Origin: Kistimonas asteriae
GTDB lineage: Bacteria; Pseudomonadota; Gammaproteobacteria; Pseudomonadales; Endozoicomonadaceae
Assembly (NCBI RefSeq): GCF_018263925.1
Contig: NZ_JAEVHF010000007.1
Location: 62,001-126,000, forward strand
Direction: 5' to 3'
DNA: 64,000 bases
Below are positions 36,670 to 46,799 of this stretch, in pieces. The translations under genes were made by a program, and so were the position numbers. Under the pieces are notes generated by a model. It was given only the letters and a program-made list of their open reading frames with translations. It made no database searches and was not told the DNA's origin. Position 1 is the stretch's first letter. The number at the start of each line of letters is the position of its first letter.

Positions 36670-37434
36670 ATGGATTTAAGCCAGAAGGTCGTACTGGTCA
36701 CAGGTGCCGCACGCGGGCTGGGGCGGAATATAGCTGCCACATTAGCCTCCGCCGGATGCAGGTTGGCACTGGCGGATCTTGATCAGGATGGTCTTACCGA
36801 AACGCAGCAGCTATGCACTGATGCTGGCAGCGACAATACCAAACACTATATTGCTAACGTTGCTCAGGAATCCGATGTCATTGCCTTGATGGAAAATATC
36901 CGTACCGACTTCGGTTGTCTGGATGCACTGGTGAATAACGCCGGTATTCTCAGGGATGGCCTGCTGGTGAAAGTCAAAGACGGCAACATTGTCGACAAAC
37001 TCTCTCTCGCACAATGGCAATCGGTTATCGACGTGAACCTGACCGGTGTATTCCTGTGTGGCCGGGAAGCGGCAGCACAGATGATTGAACAGGGTACCGG
37101 CGGTGTGATTATCAACATCTCCAGCATTGCCCGGGCCGGTAACTTTGGCCAGACCAACTATGCCGCCGCCAAGGCGGGCGTCGTTGCCATGACCGTCGGC
37201 TGGGCACGGGAACTGGCCCGTTACGGTATCCGCAGCGCGGCCATTGCACCCGGCATGATTGAAACCGAAATGACCGCCGCCATGAAGCCGGAAGCCCAGG
37301 CCAAGATGACATCGGTCATTCCCATGCAACGGATGGGTCAACCGGAAGAGATCGCCAATACCGTCCGCTTCATTCTGGAGAATGATTACATCAGCGGACG
37401 GGTCATCGAGGTCGATGGCGGCCTGCGGATCTAA
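36670..37434 (+). CDS. FabG-like short-chain dehydrogenase/reductase
   Basis: A 254-residue NAD(P)-dependent oxidoreductase of the classical SDR family. It has the nucleotide loop [10 protein letters not shown], the NNAG motif ([12 protein letters not shown]) and the catalytic Ser-Tyr-Lys set in [21 protein letters not shown]. The C-terminal [22 protein letters not shown] is typical of 3-oxoacyl-ACP reductase relatives. AGAGGT lies four bases before the ATG. It stands apart from fatty-acid genes, so a role in a specific acyl-CoA or polyketide-like step, rather than as the main FabG, is more likely. Confidence 0.88.
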   Translation: MDLSQKVVLVTGAARGLGRNIAATLASAGCRLALADLDQDGLTETQQLCTDAGSDNTKHYIANVAQESDVIALMENIRTDFGCLDALVNNAGILRDGLLVKVKDGNIVDKLSLAQWQSVIDVNLTGVFLCGREAAAQMIEQGTGGVIINISSIARAGNFGQTNYAAAKAGVVAMTVGWARELARYGIRSAAIAPGMIETEMTAAMKPEAQAKMTSVIPMQRMGQPEEIANTVRFILENDYISGRVIEVDGGLRI

Positions 37435-37440
37435 CCCCGC

Positions 37441-38451
37441 TTACCAGCCATATCCCAGTCCGAAGCTGAAGCTGTGATCAGACCGGTAGGAATCCTCTGC
37501 CGGTTTGTTGTCGTAATCGAAGTCCAGCTGCAGGTTGAACCAGAGATTATCGGTAATCGATAAACGTAAACTGGTGGTGGTATCCAGCAACCACTGTTTT
37601 TTACCCCCCAGTCGACGGAACAACACCCAGTCCTGGTGAAAGCTGAGGTTATCCCAGAGTTTCTGGGAATAATTCACACCCCACCGCAATGCCATATGCT
37701 GTTCATTACTGTCATTGGGATAATTTTCCCAGAGACTGTTCAAGGCGAGGTCCATCTTGAGAGCACCATCCGGGCGATCCCAGAACTGGTAACCCATACC
37801 ACCACCGCCTGCGACCGTTTCCTCCGGACTTTCGCTGTTGTCATACTGCCAGAGGCTGTTCCCCAGCAGATACCAGTGCTCATCAACAAACCGGTTATAG
37901 TCGTAGCTGATCTTGAACTCCCGGTCGTTGGTCCGTCCATCCTCCCGGCTATAATAGGTTTTCCAGTTGATGATATTCCGGTTCACACGGTCCTGAACAT
38001 TTACCTGACCACTGGTACTGAATTCATCTTCATCGCCCCGCTCGGTATCAAACCCGACATTGAAATGTCCGCTGAACAACCACTGTTCTTCATCCGGCTC
38101 ATTATTCAGCAGACGCGCGAGTTTCTGTTTGTCATCCAGCTCGGTTTCATTGCCCTGGTTATCCAGCATCCAGGTTTTGCCGCCTTTCTGGTCAAACTTC
38201 ATCAACCGGAAGGTATTCTGGCCTTTCATCCGCACCCAGAGCAGCTGCTCCGTTTCCAGTGCACGGACATAACGCAGGTCTACCTCAACCGTGCCGCCCC
38301 AGGGCGTGGTGAAATGCAGCTCGCCGTCGGTCATTTCCTTGACCTGGCCACGGATAATGTCGTTGTTCGTCAGCCACAGGGTATCCGCAGAAACCGGCAA
38401 CGCCGCTAACAGCACACAACAGGGTAACCATCGTAATAGTCGGAAGAGCAT
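37441..38451 (-). CDS. DUF481 family outer-membrane protein
   Basis: A 336-residue exported protein with signal peptide (LLRWLPCCVLLAALPVSA, cleavage near residue 22). The first ~75 mature residues form a small domain (NNDIIRGQVKEMTDGELHF), and the rest is an amphipathic strand-rich DUF481 barrel ending in aromatic FGLGYGW, typical of outer-membrane insertion. Related YdiY-like proteins are acid-inducible in E. coli, but function is unknown. It is convergent with the SDR gene, six bases apart. Confidence 0.85.
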   Translation of the reverse strand: MLFRLLRWLPCCVLLAALPVSADTLWLTNNDIIRGQVKEMTDGELHFTTPWGGTVEVDLRYVRALETEQLLWVRMKGQNTFRLMKFDQKGGKTWMLDNQGNETELDDKQKLARLLNNEPDEEQWLFSGHFNVGFDTERGDEDEFSTSGQVNVQDRVNRNIINWKTYYSREDGRTNDREFKISYDYNRFVDEHWYLLGNSLWQYDNSESPEETVAGGGGMGYQFWDRPDGALKMDLALNSLWENYPNDSNEQHMALRWGVNYSQKLWDNLSFHQDWVLFRRLGGKKQWLLDTTTSLRLSITDNLWFNLQLDFDYDNKPAEDSYRSDHSFSFGLGYGW

Positions 38452-38684
38452 ATAATCGTTATCTACAGACAGATCTATTAAGCCTATTTTGAGCGCAACA
38501 TTATCAGGGTATAAGGCTGAAGCATAAAAAGGAATTTACCGGCCCTCTACGGTGGAATGTCCTGACAAGGAAATCCTACCGTCCCCAGCACCTCATCATC
38601 TGACGGTTCAACTTGGCAATACGACCACTGAAACCGATAATGCCGGGTAAGACATTGTTTGGTTAACAGAGACTGTATTCCTTG

Positions 38685-38999
38685 ATGATTCTGAACCGAC
38701 ACCAGCAGATCTGGCTGGTTGTCAGCAAAATCCCCCTGGGCTGTGTTGCTACCTATGGCCAGGTGGCTGAACTGGCCGGGTTACCACGCCAGGCCCGCGC
38801 AGTTGGCAGCATACTCAGCCAGCTGCCCCGGGGCTCAGACCTGCCCTGGCATCGTGTCATCAACAGCAGGGGTGAACTTTCCTTCCCGCTGGACAGCAAT
38901 AAATACCAGGAACAGAAATCACGCCTTGAGCAGGAAGGCATTGAGTTCACCGGGGACAAAATATCCCTGGCCACCTACGGCTGGAACGGCGTGGATTAA
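38685..38999 (+). CDS. Alkyltransferase-like DNA repair protein (ATL)
   Basis: A 104-residue protein that matches the DNA-binding domain of O6-alkylguanine transferases, but has Trp55 in PWHRV where the methyl-accepting cysteine should be. ATL proteins bind O6-alkylguanine without repairing it and hand the lesion to nucleotide excision repair. Tyr24 and Arg38 match the base-flipping and finger residues. ATG 38685 is used (the longer frame starts at TTG 38682). It is a stand-alone gene convergent with ampG. Confidence 0.9.
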   Translation: MILNRHQQIWLVVSKIPLGCVATYGQVAELAGLPRQARAVGSILSQLPRGSDLPWHRVINSRGELSFPLDSNKYQEQKSRLEQEGIEFTGDKISLATYGWNGVD

Positions 39000-39023
39000 C
39001 ACGCCTCGCTCTGCCCTGTCCGT

Positions 39024-40601
39024 TTATTCGGACTGCCTGCGTTCCAACCGGATAATCCAACTGACCAGTGCCAGTACCGGCAGTCCCATGATCGCCGTCA
39101 CGATGAAAAAGGTCTGATAGCCCAGGGCATCAACCATCGTACCGGAGTAACCGGCCAGGATCTTGGGTAACAGGGTCATCAGGGAACTGAACACGGCATA
39201 CTGCATGGCAGTAAACGCCCGGTTGGTCAGCCCGGATAAATAGGCGACAAATGCCGCCGTTGCCACACCACCGCTGAGGTTATCGGCGGCAATCACCACA
39301 GCCAATAACATCGACTGAGGCGCCATTCCCGCGATCAGGGCAAATAACAGGTTCGTGATAGCGGCCAGCAACGCCCCCACCCAGAGCATTTTCAGCACAC
39401 CAAAACGGATGGCCAGAACACCACCGACAAAGCCACCGAAAATGGTCATCAGCAAGCCAAAGGTCTTGGTAATATTCGCGATTTGATCCTTGGTGTAGCC
39501 CATATCGCTGTAAAACACGTTCGCCACGGCGCCCATCACAATGTCTGCAATGCGGTAACTGCCCACCAGCGCCAGAATAAACAACGCGGTTTTACCGTAG
39601 CGGGTAAAGAAATCCGTAAACGGTGCAACATAGGTTTCACGTACCATATGCCGGGAAACCAGCTCCATGCCAATCAGCAGCCTGGCAGCCAGAAAGGCAA
39701 TAACGACACAGATGACAATACGCACTGCCTCCAACAAAAACCCGCTCAAGGGACCGGCGTCTATTGCACTTTTCGTTGCCGCGACAACGCCTGAAAACAG
39801 CACAAAACTGCCAACAAAGACGCCCGCGGTTAAGACAAACAATCCCAAAAAGCGCAGATAATCTTTCGTGTTATAAACACCGGAGAGGCTCCCCTGTTGA
39901 TTCGCCTTCGGCTCAGGGATCAGCAGCGTCGTCAGGATACCCACTCCCATCATGCCCGCCATACAGAGATAGGCCATTGACCAGGCCATGTAATTGTATC
40001 CGCCATCGGCTCCGGCAAAGGCACTGGCCAATTTCAATGTTCCAGCACCCGCCACCAGCATACCGATCCGGTAACCGGCCATGTAACTGGAAGACATCAT
40101 GGCCTGCAGATCATTGTCTGCGGCTTCAATCCGGTAAGCGTCGATCACGATATCCTGGGTGGCTGATGAAAAGCCCAGCATGATCGCACCGATCGCTGTC
40201 ACCGCCAGGTTATGGAGCGGATCATTCCCCGCCATAAACAGCAGTGCGCCAACAATCGCAACCTGCGCCAGCAACAACCAGCCTCGCCGCCGCCCCAGCC
40301 AACGGGTCAGAAATGGCAGTGGCAGGCGATCCACCAGCGGCGCCCAGACAAACTTGAACGAATACGCAAGTGCTGCCCAACTGAAATAGGTCACCGTCGA
40401 CCGGGACACTTCTGCTTCCCGCAACCATATTGAGAGTGAACTGAAAATCAGCAGCAACGGTAATCCGGCCGAAAAACCGAGAAAAAGCATGCTGATGACA
40501 CGGGGATGAAAACAACTGCGAATGGCTTCACGCCATGAGCGGGTCTGTTCCGGTGTCCTGTCGGACATTGGATTTGCGGCTTGTTCGGACACGGGAACCA
40601 T
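39024..40601 (-). CDS. ampG: AmpG-type muropeptide MFS permease
   Basis: An inner-membrane importer of anhydromuropeptides for cell-wall recycling; 525 residues, slightly longer than E. coli AmpG. The N-terminal segment MLFLGFSAGLPLLLIFSSLSIWLREAEVS is characteristic, as are FKFVWAPLVDRLPLPFLTRWLGRRRGW and SSATQDIVIDAYRIE. About fourteen hydrophobic segments are visible. By analogy it may influence beta-lactamase induction. ATG 40568 is an alternative start; neither start has a clear ribosome binding site. Confidence 0.9.
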   Translation of the reverse strand: MVPVSEQAANPMSDRTPEQTRSWREAIRSCFHPRVISMLFLGFSAGLPLLLIFSSLSIWLREAEVSRSTVTYFSWAALAYSFKFVWAPLVDRLPLPFLTRWLGRRRGWLLLAQVAIVGALLFMAGNDPLHNLAVTAIGAIMLGFSSATQDIVIDAYRIEAADNDLQAMMSSSYMAGYRIGMLVAGAGTLKLASAFAGADGGYNYMAWSMAYLCMAGMMGVGILTTLLIPEPKANQQGSLSGVYNTKDYLRFLGLFVLTAGVFVGSFVLFSGVVAATKSAIDAGPLSGFLLEAVRIVICVVIAFLAARLLIGMELVSRHMVRETYVAPFTDFFTRYGKTALFILALVGSYRIADIVMGAVANVFYSDMGYTKDQIANITKTFGLLMTIFGGFVGGVLAIRFGVLKMLWVGALLAAITNLLFALIAGMAPQSMLLAVVIAADNLSGGVATAAFVAYLSGLTNRAFTAMQYAVFSSLMTLLPKILAGYSGTMVDALGYQTFFIVTAIMGLPVLALVSWIIRLERRQSE

Positions 40602-40716
40602 CCAGCTGGATAAGATTTATTGTCATTTAAACGAGGAAAGTCCGGCGCCACCCCCGATAACCAGGCAATACAGGCGCCGTTTATTCACGTGATCATCACG
40701 GGATGATCAAAGCATC

Positions 40717-41199
40717 TCAGTCACGGAAGTTATCATACTGCAGAGGCATTTCCAGCTTGGCTTCCCGTAGCATGCCGATGACTTCCTGCAGGTCGTCCCG
40801 CTTCTTGCCAGTCACACGCACCTTTTCACCCTGGATGGCTGCCTGAACTTTCATCTTGGCTTCCTTGATCATCTTGGTGATTTTCTTGCTGAGCTCCTTG
40901 TCCAGCCCCTGGCGGATGATCACATCCTGCTTGACCTGCTTGCCGGAACCGTAATGATCCTTCACCTCAAGACACTTGATATCAATATCCCGCTTGTGCA
41001 TTTTCACCTGCAGGATTTCCAACATCTGCTTGAGCTGAAAATCCGCATCGGCAGTCATGCTGATGGTTGTGTCGTTCCGTTCAAACGATGCACTAATACC
41101 ACGAAAATCAAATCGTGTGGACAGTTCACGGTTGGCCTGGTCCACCGCGTTGCTGAGCTCATGCATATCCACTTCAGACACAATATCAAATGACGGCAT
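40717..41199 (-). CDS. yajQ: YajQ family nucleotide-binding protein
   Basis: A 160-residue cytoplasmic protein of the YajQ family; members bind nucleotides (including cyclic di-GMP in some species) and nucleic acids. It begins [25 protein letters not shown] and contains the family segments [16 protein letters not shown] and [13 protein letters not shown]. It has a strong ribosome binding site (AGGGAGA). It is a single gene between ampG and a dodecin gene. Confidence 0.95.
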   Translation of the reverse strand: MPSFDIVSEVDMHELSNAVDQANRELSTRFDFRGISASFERNDTTISMTADADFQLKQMLEILQVKMHKRDIDIKCLEVKDHYGSGKQVKQDVIIRQGLDKELSKKITKMIKEAKMKVQAAIQGEKVRVTGKKRDDLQEVIGMLREAKLEMPLQYDNFRD

Positions 41200-41304
41200 T
41201 CGCCTGTCTCCCTTTGTCGATTCAATGGCACGATTCTAGCCTAAAGGGCCGTCCTGCCCAATGCCCGGATATACCGCACACAGGACGCGCACGGTATACG
41301 ACTG

Positions 41305-41511
41305 TCATTCCAGCCGAAAACCCACTTTCAACGTGACCTGATAATGTGCCACCTTGCCATTCTGAATATGTCCGCGGGTTTCGACCACCTCAAACCAGTC
41401 CATATGTTTCAGTGTCTGTGCGGCCCTGGCGATCGCATTGCGGATAGCATCATCTGTACCGCTTTCGGAACTGCCGACAATTTCCACCTTCTTATACACA
41501 TGCGCACTCAT
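41305..41511 (-). CDS. Dodecin (flavin-binding protein)
   Basis: A 68-residue protein matching the dodecin family, which forms a dodecameric shell that stores flavin in aromatic tetrads. Typical are [20 protein letters not shown], the Trp-containing [13 protein letters not shown] and the C-terminal [13 protein letters not shown]. It is the usual length for the family and is flanked by intergenic DNA on both sides. Confidence 0.92.
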   Translation of the reverse strand: MSAHVYKKVEIVGSSESGTDDAIRNAIARAAQTLKHMDWFEVVETRGHIQNGKVAHYQVTLKVGFRLE

Positions 41512-41671
41512 GACGCTTCAACCTCGCTGGTTACAGAAAGTATCGTCTGAGTATAGAAGGTCGGTCATGATCACATCGGCGGATAAAACACTGCTGGTAA
41601 TCATGCATTGTGGCATTGTCGGCCTCAGCAACATCACCGGCAAATCAATGACAGAGTGATAGGGTAGTATC

Positions 41672-42577
41672 TCATTGCCCTTGCGCCTTGCGGGTGAATT
41701 TATAGAACAGGTTGGGTTCACTGATCAGGTAGAGATTCCCGGCATCATCCATGGTAATACCTTCCGCCTGGGGCACATTCTCTTTCAAGCCATGCCACCC
41801 ATGGGCCAGCTCCAGAAAACTGACAGGGTTTCCCTGCTCATCCATTTCAGTCAACAGGCGAGACTCATGACTCAATACCAGCAGGTGACGGGTCTTTGGA
41901 TCAAAGTGCAAACCGGACAGATCATCACTAAAGGCTTTGGCGCCTTCGCTGAGCACTTCCGATTTCTCGACACGCATGGTTGCCGGCTGCTTTCCACCCA
42001 CCAAACCATGGATTTTATAGAGCCGCATGGGATCACGTTCCCGCACCACAAAGATGCCATCATCTTTCGGATCCCAGGCTACCCCTTCAAAGCCTTTGTT
42101 ATCACCAGCTTCCATATCCAGCGTAAAACTCGGACAGTCTTCACGGACAATCACCTTGGTTTCAGCCGTCACCGTTACCTTGATCAAACTCTGATGACGC
42201 TCATCAGCAATCACGAATTTATCACCACCAACCCAGACGATCGCCTCGACATCTTCGAAGCCTTCCAGAGGGATCCGCCTGATCACATCACCATCAAGCG
42301 ATATTTCAATAATCTGATTGGGGCCGTTGAGCACCATGAACAATGTTTTCGTTAATGGGTCCCAGGTCACGCCCGAGGCATTATTATTGATACCTGCCAG
42401 CGTTTTTGCTTCGGTCACCACTTGGTAATTCGGCAGCCAGATGGCATCTTTCCGGACAGTTTCCGGGGTTGTTTTGTTCAGGTACCAGTTATAAAGGCGG
42501 TCATCAACATCCAGCTGAACAACGGCAAAAACACCCAGCAGTATGACCGCCAGTAAAATCAGGTTCTTCTTCGTCAT
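41672..42577 (-). CDS. SdiA-regulated (YjiK-like) family protein
   Basis: A 301-residue protein with an N-terminal membrane segment (LILLAVILLGVFAVVQ) and a beta-propeller-like body: NNASGVTWDPLTKTLFMVLNGPNQI, KGFEGVAWDPKDDGIFVVRER and AEGITMDDAGNLYLISEPN. This is the pattern of the SdiA-regulated domain family, whose function is unknown. ATG 42577 is chosen because it puts the signal/anchor at the N-terminus; the frame can extend 16 residues further. Confidence 0.85.
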   Translation of the reverse strand: MTKKNLILLAVILLGVFAVVQLDVDDRLYNWYLNKTTPETVRKDAIWLPNYQVVTEAKTLAGINNNASGVTWDPLTKTLFMVLNGPNQIIEISLDGDVIRRIPLEGFEDVEAIVWVGGDKFVIADERHQSLIKVTVTAETKVIVREDCPSFTLDMEAGDNKGFEGVAWDPKDDGIFVVRERDPMRLYKIHGLVGGKQPATMRVEKSEVLSEGAKAFSDDLSGLHFDPKTRHLLVLSHESRLLTEMDEQGNPVSFLELAHGWHGLKENVPQAEGITMDDAGNLYLISEPNLFYKFTRKAQGQ

Positions 42578-42736
42578 GAAAGCACTCAAGATACAACTCA
42601 TATACAACAAAAATGGGCTTAACAACTATAGACAACAGACAACCGTCAGGCGTTATAGTTCCCGCTGATAAAACATTTTCTTTCACGCTGTCGCCACCAT
42701 AGAACGACAGATGACGTTTTAACCATGGAGTACTGC

Positions 42737-43690
42737 ATGGCGGATCACTGGACTATTCTCGGCGCAGGTGCCATTGGCTGCCTCTGGGCTGCCAGTCTCA
42801 GGGAAAGCGAGAAGCCCTGCACACTGATTCTACGGGAGCAACGTCTGCGGGAAATAGCCGGAAAATCCACACATCTACAGCCTGAGCTGGAACTGGTTGA
42901 TGACCATCGTCGTCAATTATTCGATATTGCCATCGCTGACAAACATCATATTGATACCCCCATAAAACGTTTGATTGTCGCGACAAAGGCTCGGGACACC
43001 CTTCAGGCTGTCCGTGACATTGCCCCCCTCCTTGCCAATGACGCCGTCGTTTTACTGCTGCAAAACGGCATGGGGAGCCAGGAAGCCGTCAACACACTGC
43101 TGAAAGGGCATAACGTCTGGGCTGGTACCACCACAGATGGCGCCTGGAAAGCCGCAGAGAATCCGGAGAACCCGGCAAGATGGACGGTGCACCATGCCGG
43201 ACACGGACAAACCTGGATCGGTTCACTCGATCCTTCAAAGGCTGCGTTCTCTGAGACGCCACTGTCCGAGTTAACGTCAATTAACCGTTTGACGATTCAT
43301 CCTTGCGATAATATACAGGAACGTCTCTGGCTGAAGCTCGCCATCAACAGCGCTATCAATGGTCTGACGGCCGTTTACCTGTGCCGGAACGGGGAATTAC
43401 TCTCCTGCCCGAATCGCTGGCAGCAGGTGAATGCCCTGTGCGAAGAGACAACCCGCCTGATGACGCGACTTAAAATCCGCTGTGGTATTAACCTGCAGGA
43501 ACAAACCCGGGAAGTGCTCCAACGCACAGCCAACAACTATTCCTCAACGTTCCAGGATGTCAGCCACGGACGTCTGACAGAACTGCCGTTCATCAATGGT
43601 TTCCTGCTGGACCAGGCCAGGCAAATCGGGATGGAACTGCCTTCCCACCACGCATTGATGGAACAGTTGAAGCAACAAGGTATTCATTAA
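42737..43690 (+). CDS. panE: 2-dehydropantoate 2-reductase
   Basis: NADPH-dependent reductase of coenzyme A/pantothenate synthesis that converts ketopantoate to pantoate, in the cytoplasm. It has 317 residues; N-terminal dinucleotide fold with GAGAIGCLWAASL, VVLLLQNGMGSQE in the cofactor region, and WLKLAINSAINGLTAVY in the C-terminal substrate domain. ATG 42737 is chosen because GGAG precedes it by six bases; ATG 42725 adds four residues. No other pan genes are nearby. Confidence 0.9.
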   Translation: MADHWTILGAGAIGCLWAASLRESEKPCTLILREQRLREIAGKSTHLQPELELVDDHRRQLFDIAIADKHHIDTPIKRLIVATKARDTLQAVRDIAPLLANDAVVLLLQNGMGSQEAVNTLLKGHNVWAGTTTDGAWKAAENPENPARWTVHHAGHGQTWIGSLDPSKAAFSETPLSELTSINRLTIHPCDNIQERLWLKLAINSAINGLTAVYLCRNGELLSCPNRWQQVNALCEETTRLMTRLKIRCGINLQEQTREVLQRTANNYSSTFQDVSHGRLTELPFINGFLLDQARQIGMELPSHHALMEQLKQQGIH

Positions 43691-43784
43691 GCATTGGACA
43701 GGTTTTAACCAACGGGTTCCCATGCAGACAAAGAGCGGTGTAACCTAGCACTGATATCCGATTGGCAACCAGGCATCAGGCACC

Positions 43785-45827
43785 ATGTCCGGACTGAATG
43801 ACTACCTTTCGCGACTGCCTATCAGCCGCAAGCTGATACTGGTCATGGTCAGCGTCGTGCTGGCGGTGGCACTGATTGCCAGTACCACGCTCATTCTTTC
43901 TGCCTACCTGGTCTCCCGCAACAATTTTGTCCCTGCCAGTGTTCAGGCGGTTACCCGCATACTATCGGAAGAACCGGTGCTGAATACCCTGCTGAAAAGC
44001 CCGGAAAAAGCCACCGAAGTGCTTGATGCCGCCAGTGAATATTCACTGATCAACAGTATTGCCCTGTATGATTCAAATGGTCGCCTGTACGCCACCCATG
44101 ACCTGAAAGGCCAACCCCACAACATTCCGAATACGGCGCCTGAACAGATCGAGAATGAAACACAGCATATTGCTCGCGTTGACCTGGCCGACGGGGGTAC
44201 GGTGACCTTTTACATTGAAACCGATCCGTCACTGCCCATGGATTTCTACGCCGGGATGACAATCGCCGTACTGATTATCCTCGTCTTTATTTTCCTGTTA
44301 ACCAGTGCGGCCGCTCGCTTGGTCCGCCGATATATTACCCAGCCGGTCCTGCACCTCATCAGGATTGCCAATACTGTCTCCATTGAAGAGAACTACGGCG
44401 TTCGTGCACAGAAGTTTTACCACGATGAAATCGGTATCCTGGCCCAGGCATTTAATACCATGCTCAGCCGCATTGAAGCGCGGGACCAGCTGCTTACCAG
44501 CGCCCGGGACAAGGCAGAGCAAGCCAGCATGAAGGCTCAGGCGCTGGCCATCGAAACCCACATGACCAACAAGAAACTGGAGCTCGAGGTCAAAGTCCGT
44601 AAGCGGGCCGAACACAAGCTGACCAGTTTCCAGAACTACCTCAACAATATCATCGACTCCATGCCATCGGCCCTGATTGCCGTCGACGAACAGCTGTTGG
44701 TCGCCCAATGCAACAAGGCCGCGACCCAGCTGGCGGATATGGATCATGATGCAGCCCTCGGCCTGCCGCTGGGCACATTCATGCCCTTTTTGGCCAACTG
44801 CCTCCCCAAGGTGCAACAGGCACTGGATCTGCAAACATCACAACTGGTAGAAAAGCTGCCGCTGATGCTGGCTGACGGGGAGAACTACCTGGATCTTGTC
44901 ATTTACCCGCTGAGCGGTGATGACAATGATGGCGCCGTTATCCGCATCGATAACATCACTCGACGGCTACAGCTGGAAGAGATGATGGTGCAGACGGAGA
45001 AAATGATGTCTGTCGGTGGATTGGCCGCCGGTATGGCCCATGAAATCAACAATCCACTGGGTGCCATCATTCAAGGCGTACAGAATATCCGGCGACGTAT
45101 TTCTCCCACCCTGCCCGCCAACCAGAAAGAAGCCGACCCACTGGGTTTACCGCTTGAAATGCTCAATGCTTACCTGGAAAACCGCGAAATCACCCGCTTC
45201 CTCGACAATATCAACAGCGCCGGCATGCGGGCGTCCAAGATCGTGTCCAATATGCTCCAGTTCAGTCGTCGTGGCAGCAAAACCCTGACACCGACCAACC
45301 TGTCAGACCTTATTGAGCGCACCGTTGAAATTGCCAGTTCAGATTTTGACCTGAAGAAAGGCTTCGATTTCATGAGCATCAGCCTGGAGCAGGATCTGGA
45401 CGAACGATTAACGGCCGTGCCCTGCATCACCGATGAAATCCAACAGGTCTTATTGAACCTGCTCAAGAATGCTGCCCAGGCCATCAACGCCCGTACCGAA
45501 GCCAATTGGCAGGGCAAGATTGCCATCCGAACCCGCAAGCAGGGTGACCATGCCCTGATCACTGTCAGCGACAATGGCGCCGGCATGGATGAAGACACCC
45601 GCAAACGCATCTTCGAGCCTTTCTTTACCACCAAGGATATCGGTGCCGGCACGGGTTTGGGGCTGTCCGTGTCTTATTTCATTATTACCAACAACCACAA
45701 GGGCGCGATGAGCGTCATATCCACCCCAGGCATTGGCACAGAATTCACCATTACCCTGAACCTGCAGCAGTCCAGACTGTCTGAAAAACCCCATATGTCC
45801 ACAATTATTGAGGCAGCCCTGCCTTAA
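43785..45827 (+). CDS. Orphan sensor histidine kinase with HAMP and PAS domains
   Basis: A 680-residue membrane kinase. Membrane segments lie near residues 17-40 and 160-180 around a periplasmic sensor of about 120 residues; then come HAMP (about 180-235), a coiled coil (about 240-285) and a PAS domain (about 290-400). The HisKA domain has His419 in [13 protein letters not shown], and the ATPase domain has [16 protein letters not shown] and GTGLGLSV. The EINNPLG form is typical of NtrB/DctB-like kinases, often paired with sigma-54 activators. No response regulator is adjacent. Confidence 0.9.
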   Translation: MSGLNDYLSRLPISRKLILVMVSVVLAVALIASTTLILSAYLVSRNNFVPASVQAVTRILSEEPVLNTLLKSPEKATEVLDAASEYSLINSIALYDSNGRLYATHDLKGQPHNIPNTAPEQIENETQHIARVDLADGGTVTFYIETDPSLPMDFYAGMTIAVLIILVFIFLLTSAAARLVRRYITQPVLHLIRIANTVSIEENYGVRAQKFYHDEIGILAQAFNTMLSRIEARDQLLTSARDKAEQASMKAQALAIETHMTNKKLELEVKVRKRAEHKLTSFQNYLNNIIDSMPSALIAVDEQLLVAQCNKAATQLADMDHDAALGLPLGTFMPFLANCLPKVQQALDLQTSQLVEKLPLMLADGENYLDLVIYPLSGDDNDGAVIRIDNITRRLQLEEMMVQTEKMMSVGGLAAGMAHEINNPLGAIIQGVQNIRRRISPTLPANQKEADPLGLPLEMLNAYLENREITRFLDNINSAGMRASKIVSNMLQFSRRGSKTLTPTNLSDLIERTVEIASSDFDLKKGFDFMSISLEQDLDERLTAVPCITDEIQQVLLNLLKNAAQAINARTEANWQGKIAIRTRKQGDHALITVSDNGAGMDEDTRKRIFEPFFTTKDIGAGTGLGLSVSYFIITNNHKGAMSVISTPGIGTEFTITLNLQQSRLSEKPHMSTIIEAALP

Positions 45828-45919
45828 TCGATCAGCCAGAAACACAGCAATGCTGCCAGCCAATAGTCTGCGCCCGACACTCTCGCTATAATCACGCCTC
45901 AGCCGGAGACAGGTATAGC

Positions 45920-46780
45920 ATGAGTAGCAGCCCCGAGTTCCAGACATCACAAGCGCTCCAGGAAGCCATCGCCCTGAATGTCCGCAATGCACTGGCCGAA
46001 GACATTGGCACTGGCGATATCACCGCCGGCCTGATCCCCGCTTCTGCCATTGCCAGCGCCCGGGTTATCAGCCGGGAAGACGCTGTCATCTGTGGGCGAG
46101 ATTGGGTCGATGAAGTGTTTCAGCAGGTCGACCGTCGCATTGACGTGGAATGGCTGGTTAGCGATGGCGAACAGGTCAATGCGGATAAAACCCTGTTCAA
46201 TCTGCACGGCCCTGCCCGCTCACTGCTGACAGCGGAGCGCTGCGCACTCAATTTCCTGCAACTGCTTTCCGGCACGGCAACTACCTGTCGACACTATGCT
46301 GACTTGGTCGAAGGAACCGGCGTCCAATTACTGGATACCCGGAAAACCATTCCGGGCTTGCGACTGGCCCAGAAATACGCCGTCACCTGCGGCGGCTGTC
46401 ATAATCACCGTATAGGCCTGTATGACGCTTTCCTGATCAAGGAAAACCATATCGCCGCCTGTGGCGGTATTGCCCAGGCGATTGACGCCGCCCGACAGCA
46501 GGCGCCCGGTAAACCGGTGGAAGTTGAGGTGGAATCCCTCACGGAACTGGAGCAGGCCCTGGCTGGTAGCGCAGATACCATCATGCTGGATAACTTTACC
46601 CTGCCGGATCTGCGCCAGGCCGTTACACTCGCAGCCGGTCGGGCGAAACTCGAAGCCTCTGGCGGTGTCACTGAGACCACTTTGCGTGCCATTGCAGAAA
46701 CCGGTGTCGACTATATTTCGATCGGTGTGTTAACCAAAGATTGCCGAGCGGTTGATCTTTCCATGCGCATTACCGGTTAA
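45920..46780 (+). CDS. nadC: Nicotinate-nucleotide pyrophosphorylase (quinolinate phosphoribosyltransferase)
   Basis: NAD synthesis enzyme that joins quinolinate and PRPP to give nicotinate mononucleotide and CO2, in the cytoplasm. 286 residues, typical. Diagnostic segments are [63 protein letters not shown] and LEASGGV near the C-terminus. A GGAGACAGG motif precedes ATG 45920. It ends 19 bases before the galE start; the two genes may be cotranscribed. Confidence 0.96.
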   Translation: MSSSPEFQTSQALQEAIALNVRNALAEDIGTGDITAGLIPASAIASARVISREDAVICGRDWVDEVFQQVDRRIDVEWLVSDGEQVNADKTLFNLHGPARSLLTAERCALNFLQLLSGTATTCRHYADLVEGTGVQLLDTRKTIPGLRLAQKYAVTCGGCHNHRIGLYDAFLIKENHIAACGGIAQAIDAARQQAPGKPVEVEVESLTELEQALAGSADTIMLDNFTLPDLRQAVTLAAGRAKLEASGGVTETTLRAIAETGVDYISIGVLTKDCRAVDLSMRITG

Positions 46781-46799
46781 CAACACTCAGGAACGTTTT

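Noticed and set aside
37636..38409. + strand reading frame of 257 residues opposite the DUF481 gene
   Set aside because: The minus-strand frame has a signal peptide and family match, and the + frame has neither.
41675..42355. + strand reading frame of 226 residues opposite the YjiK-like gene
   Set aside because: It mirrors a well-supported propeller protein and has no ribosome binding site or family features.
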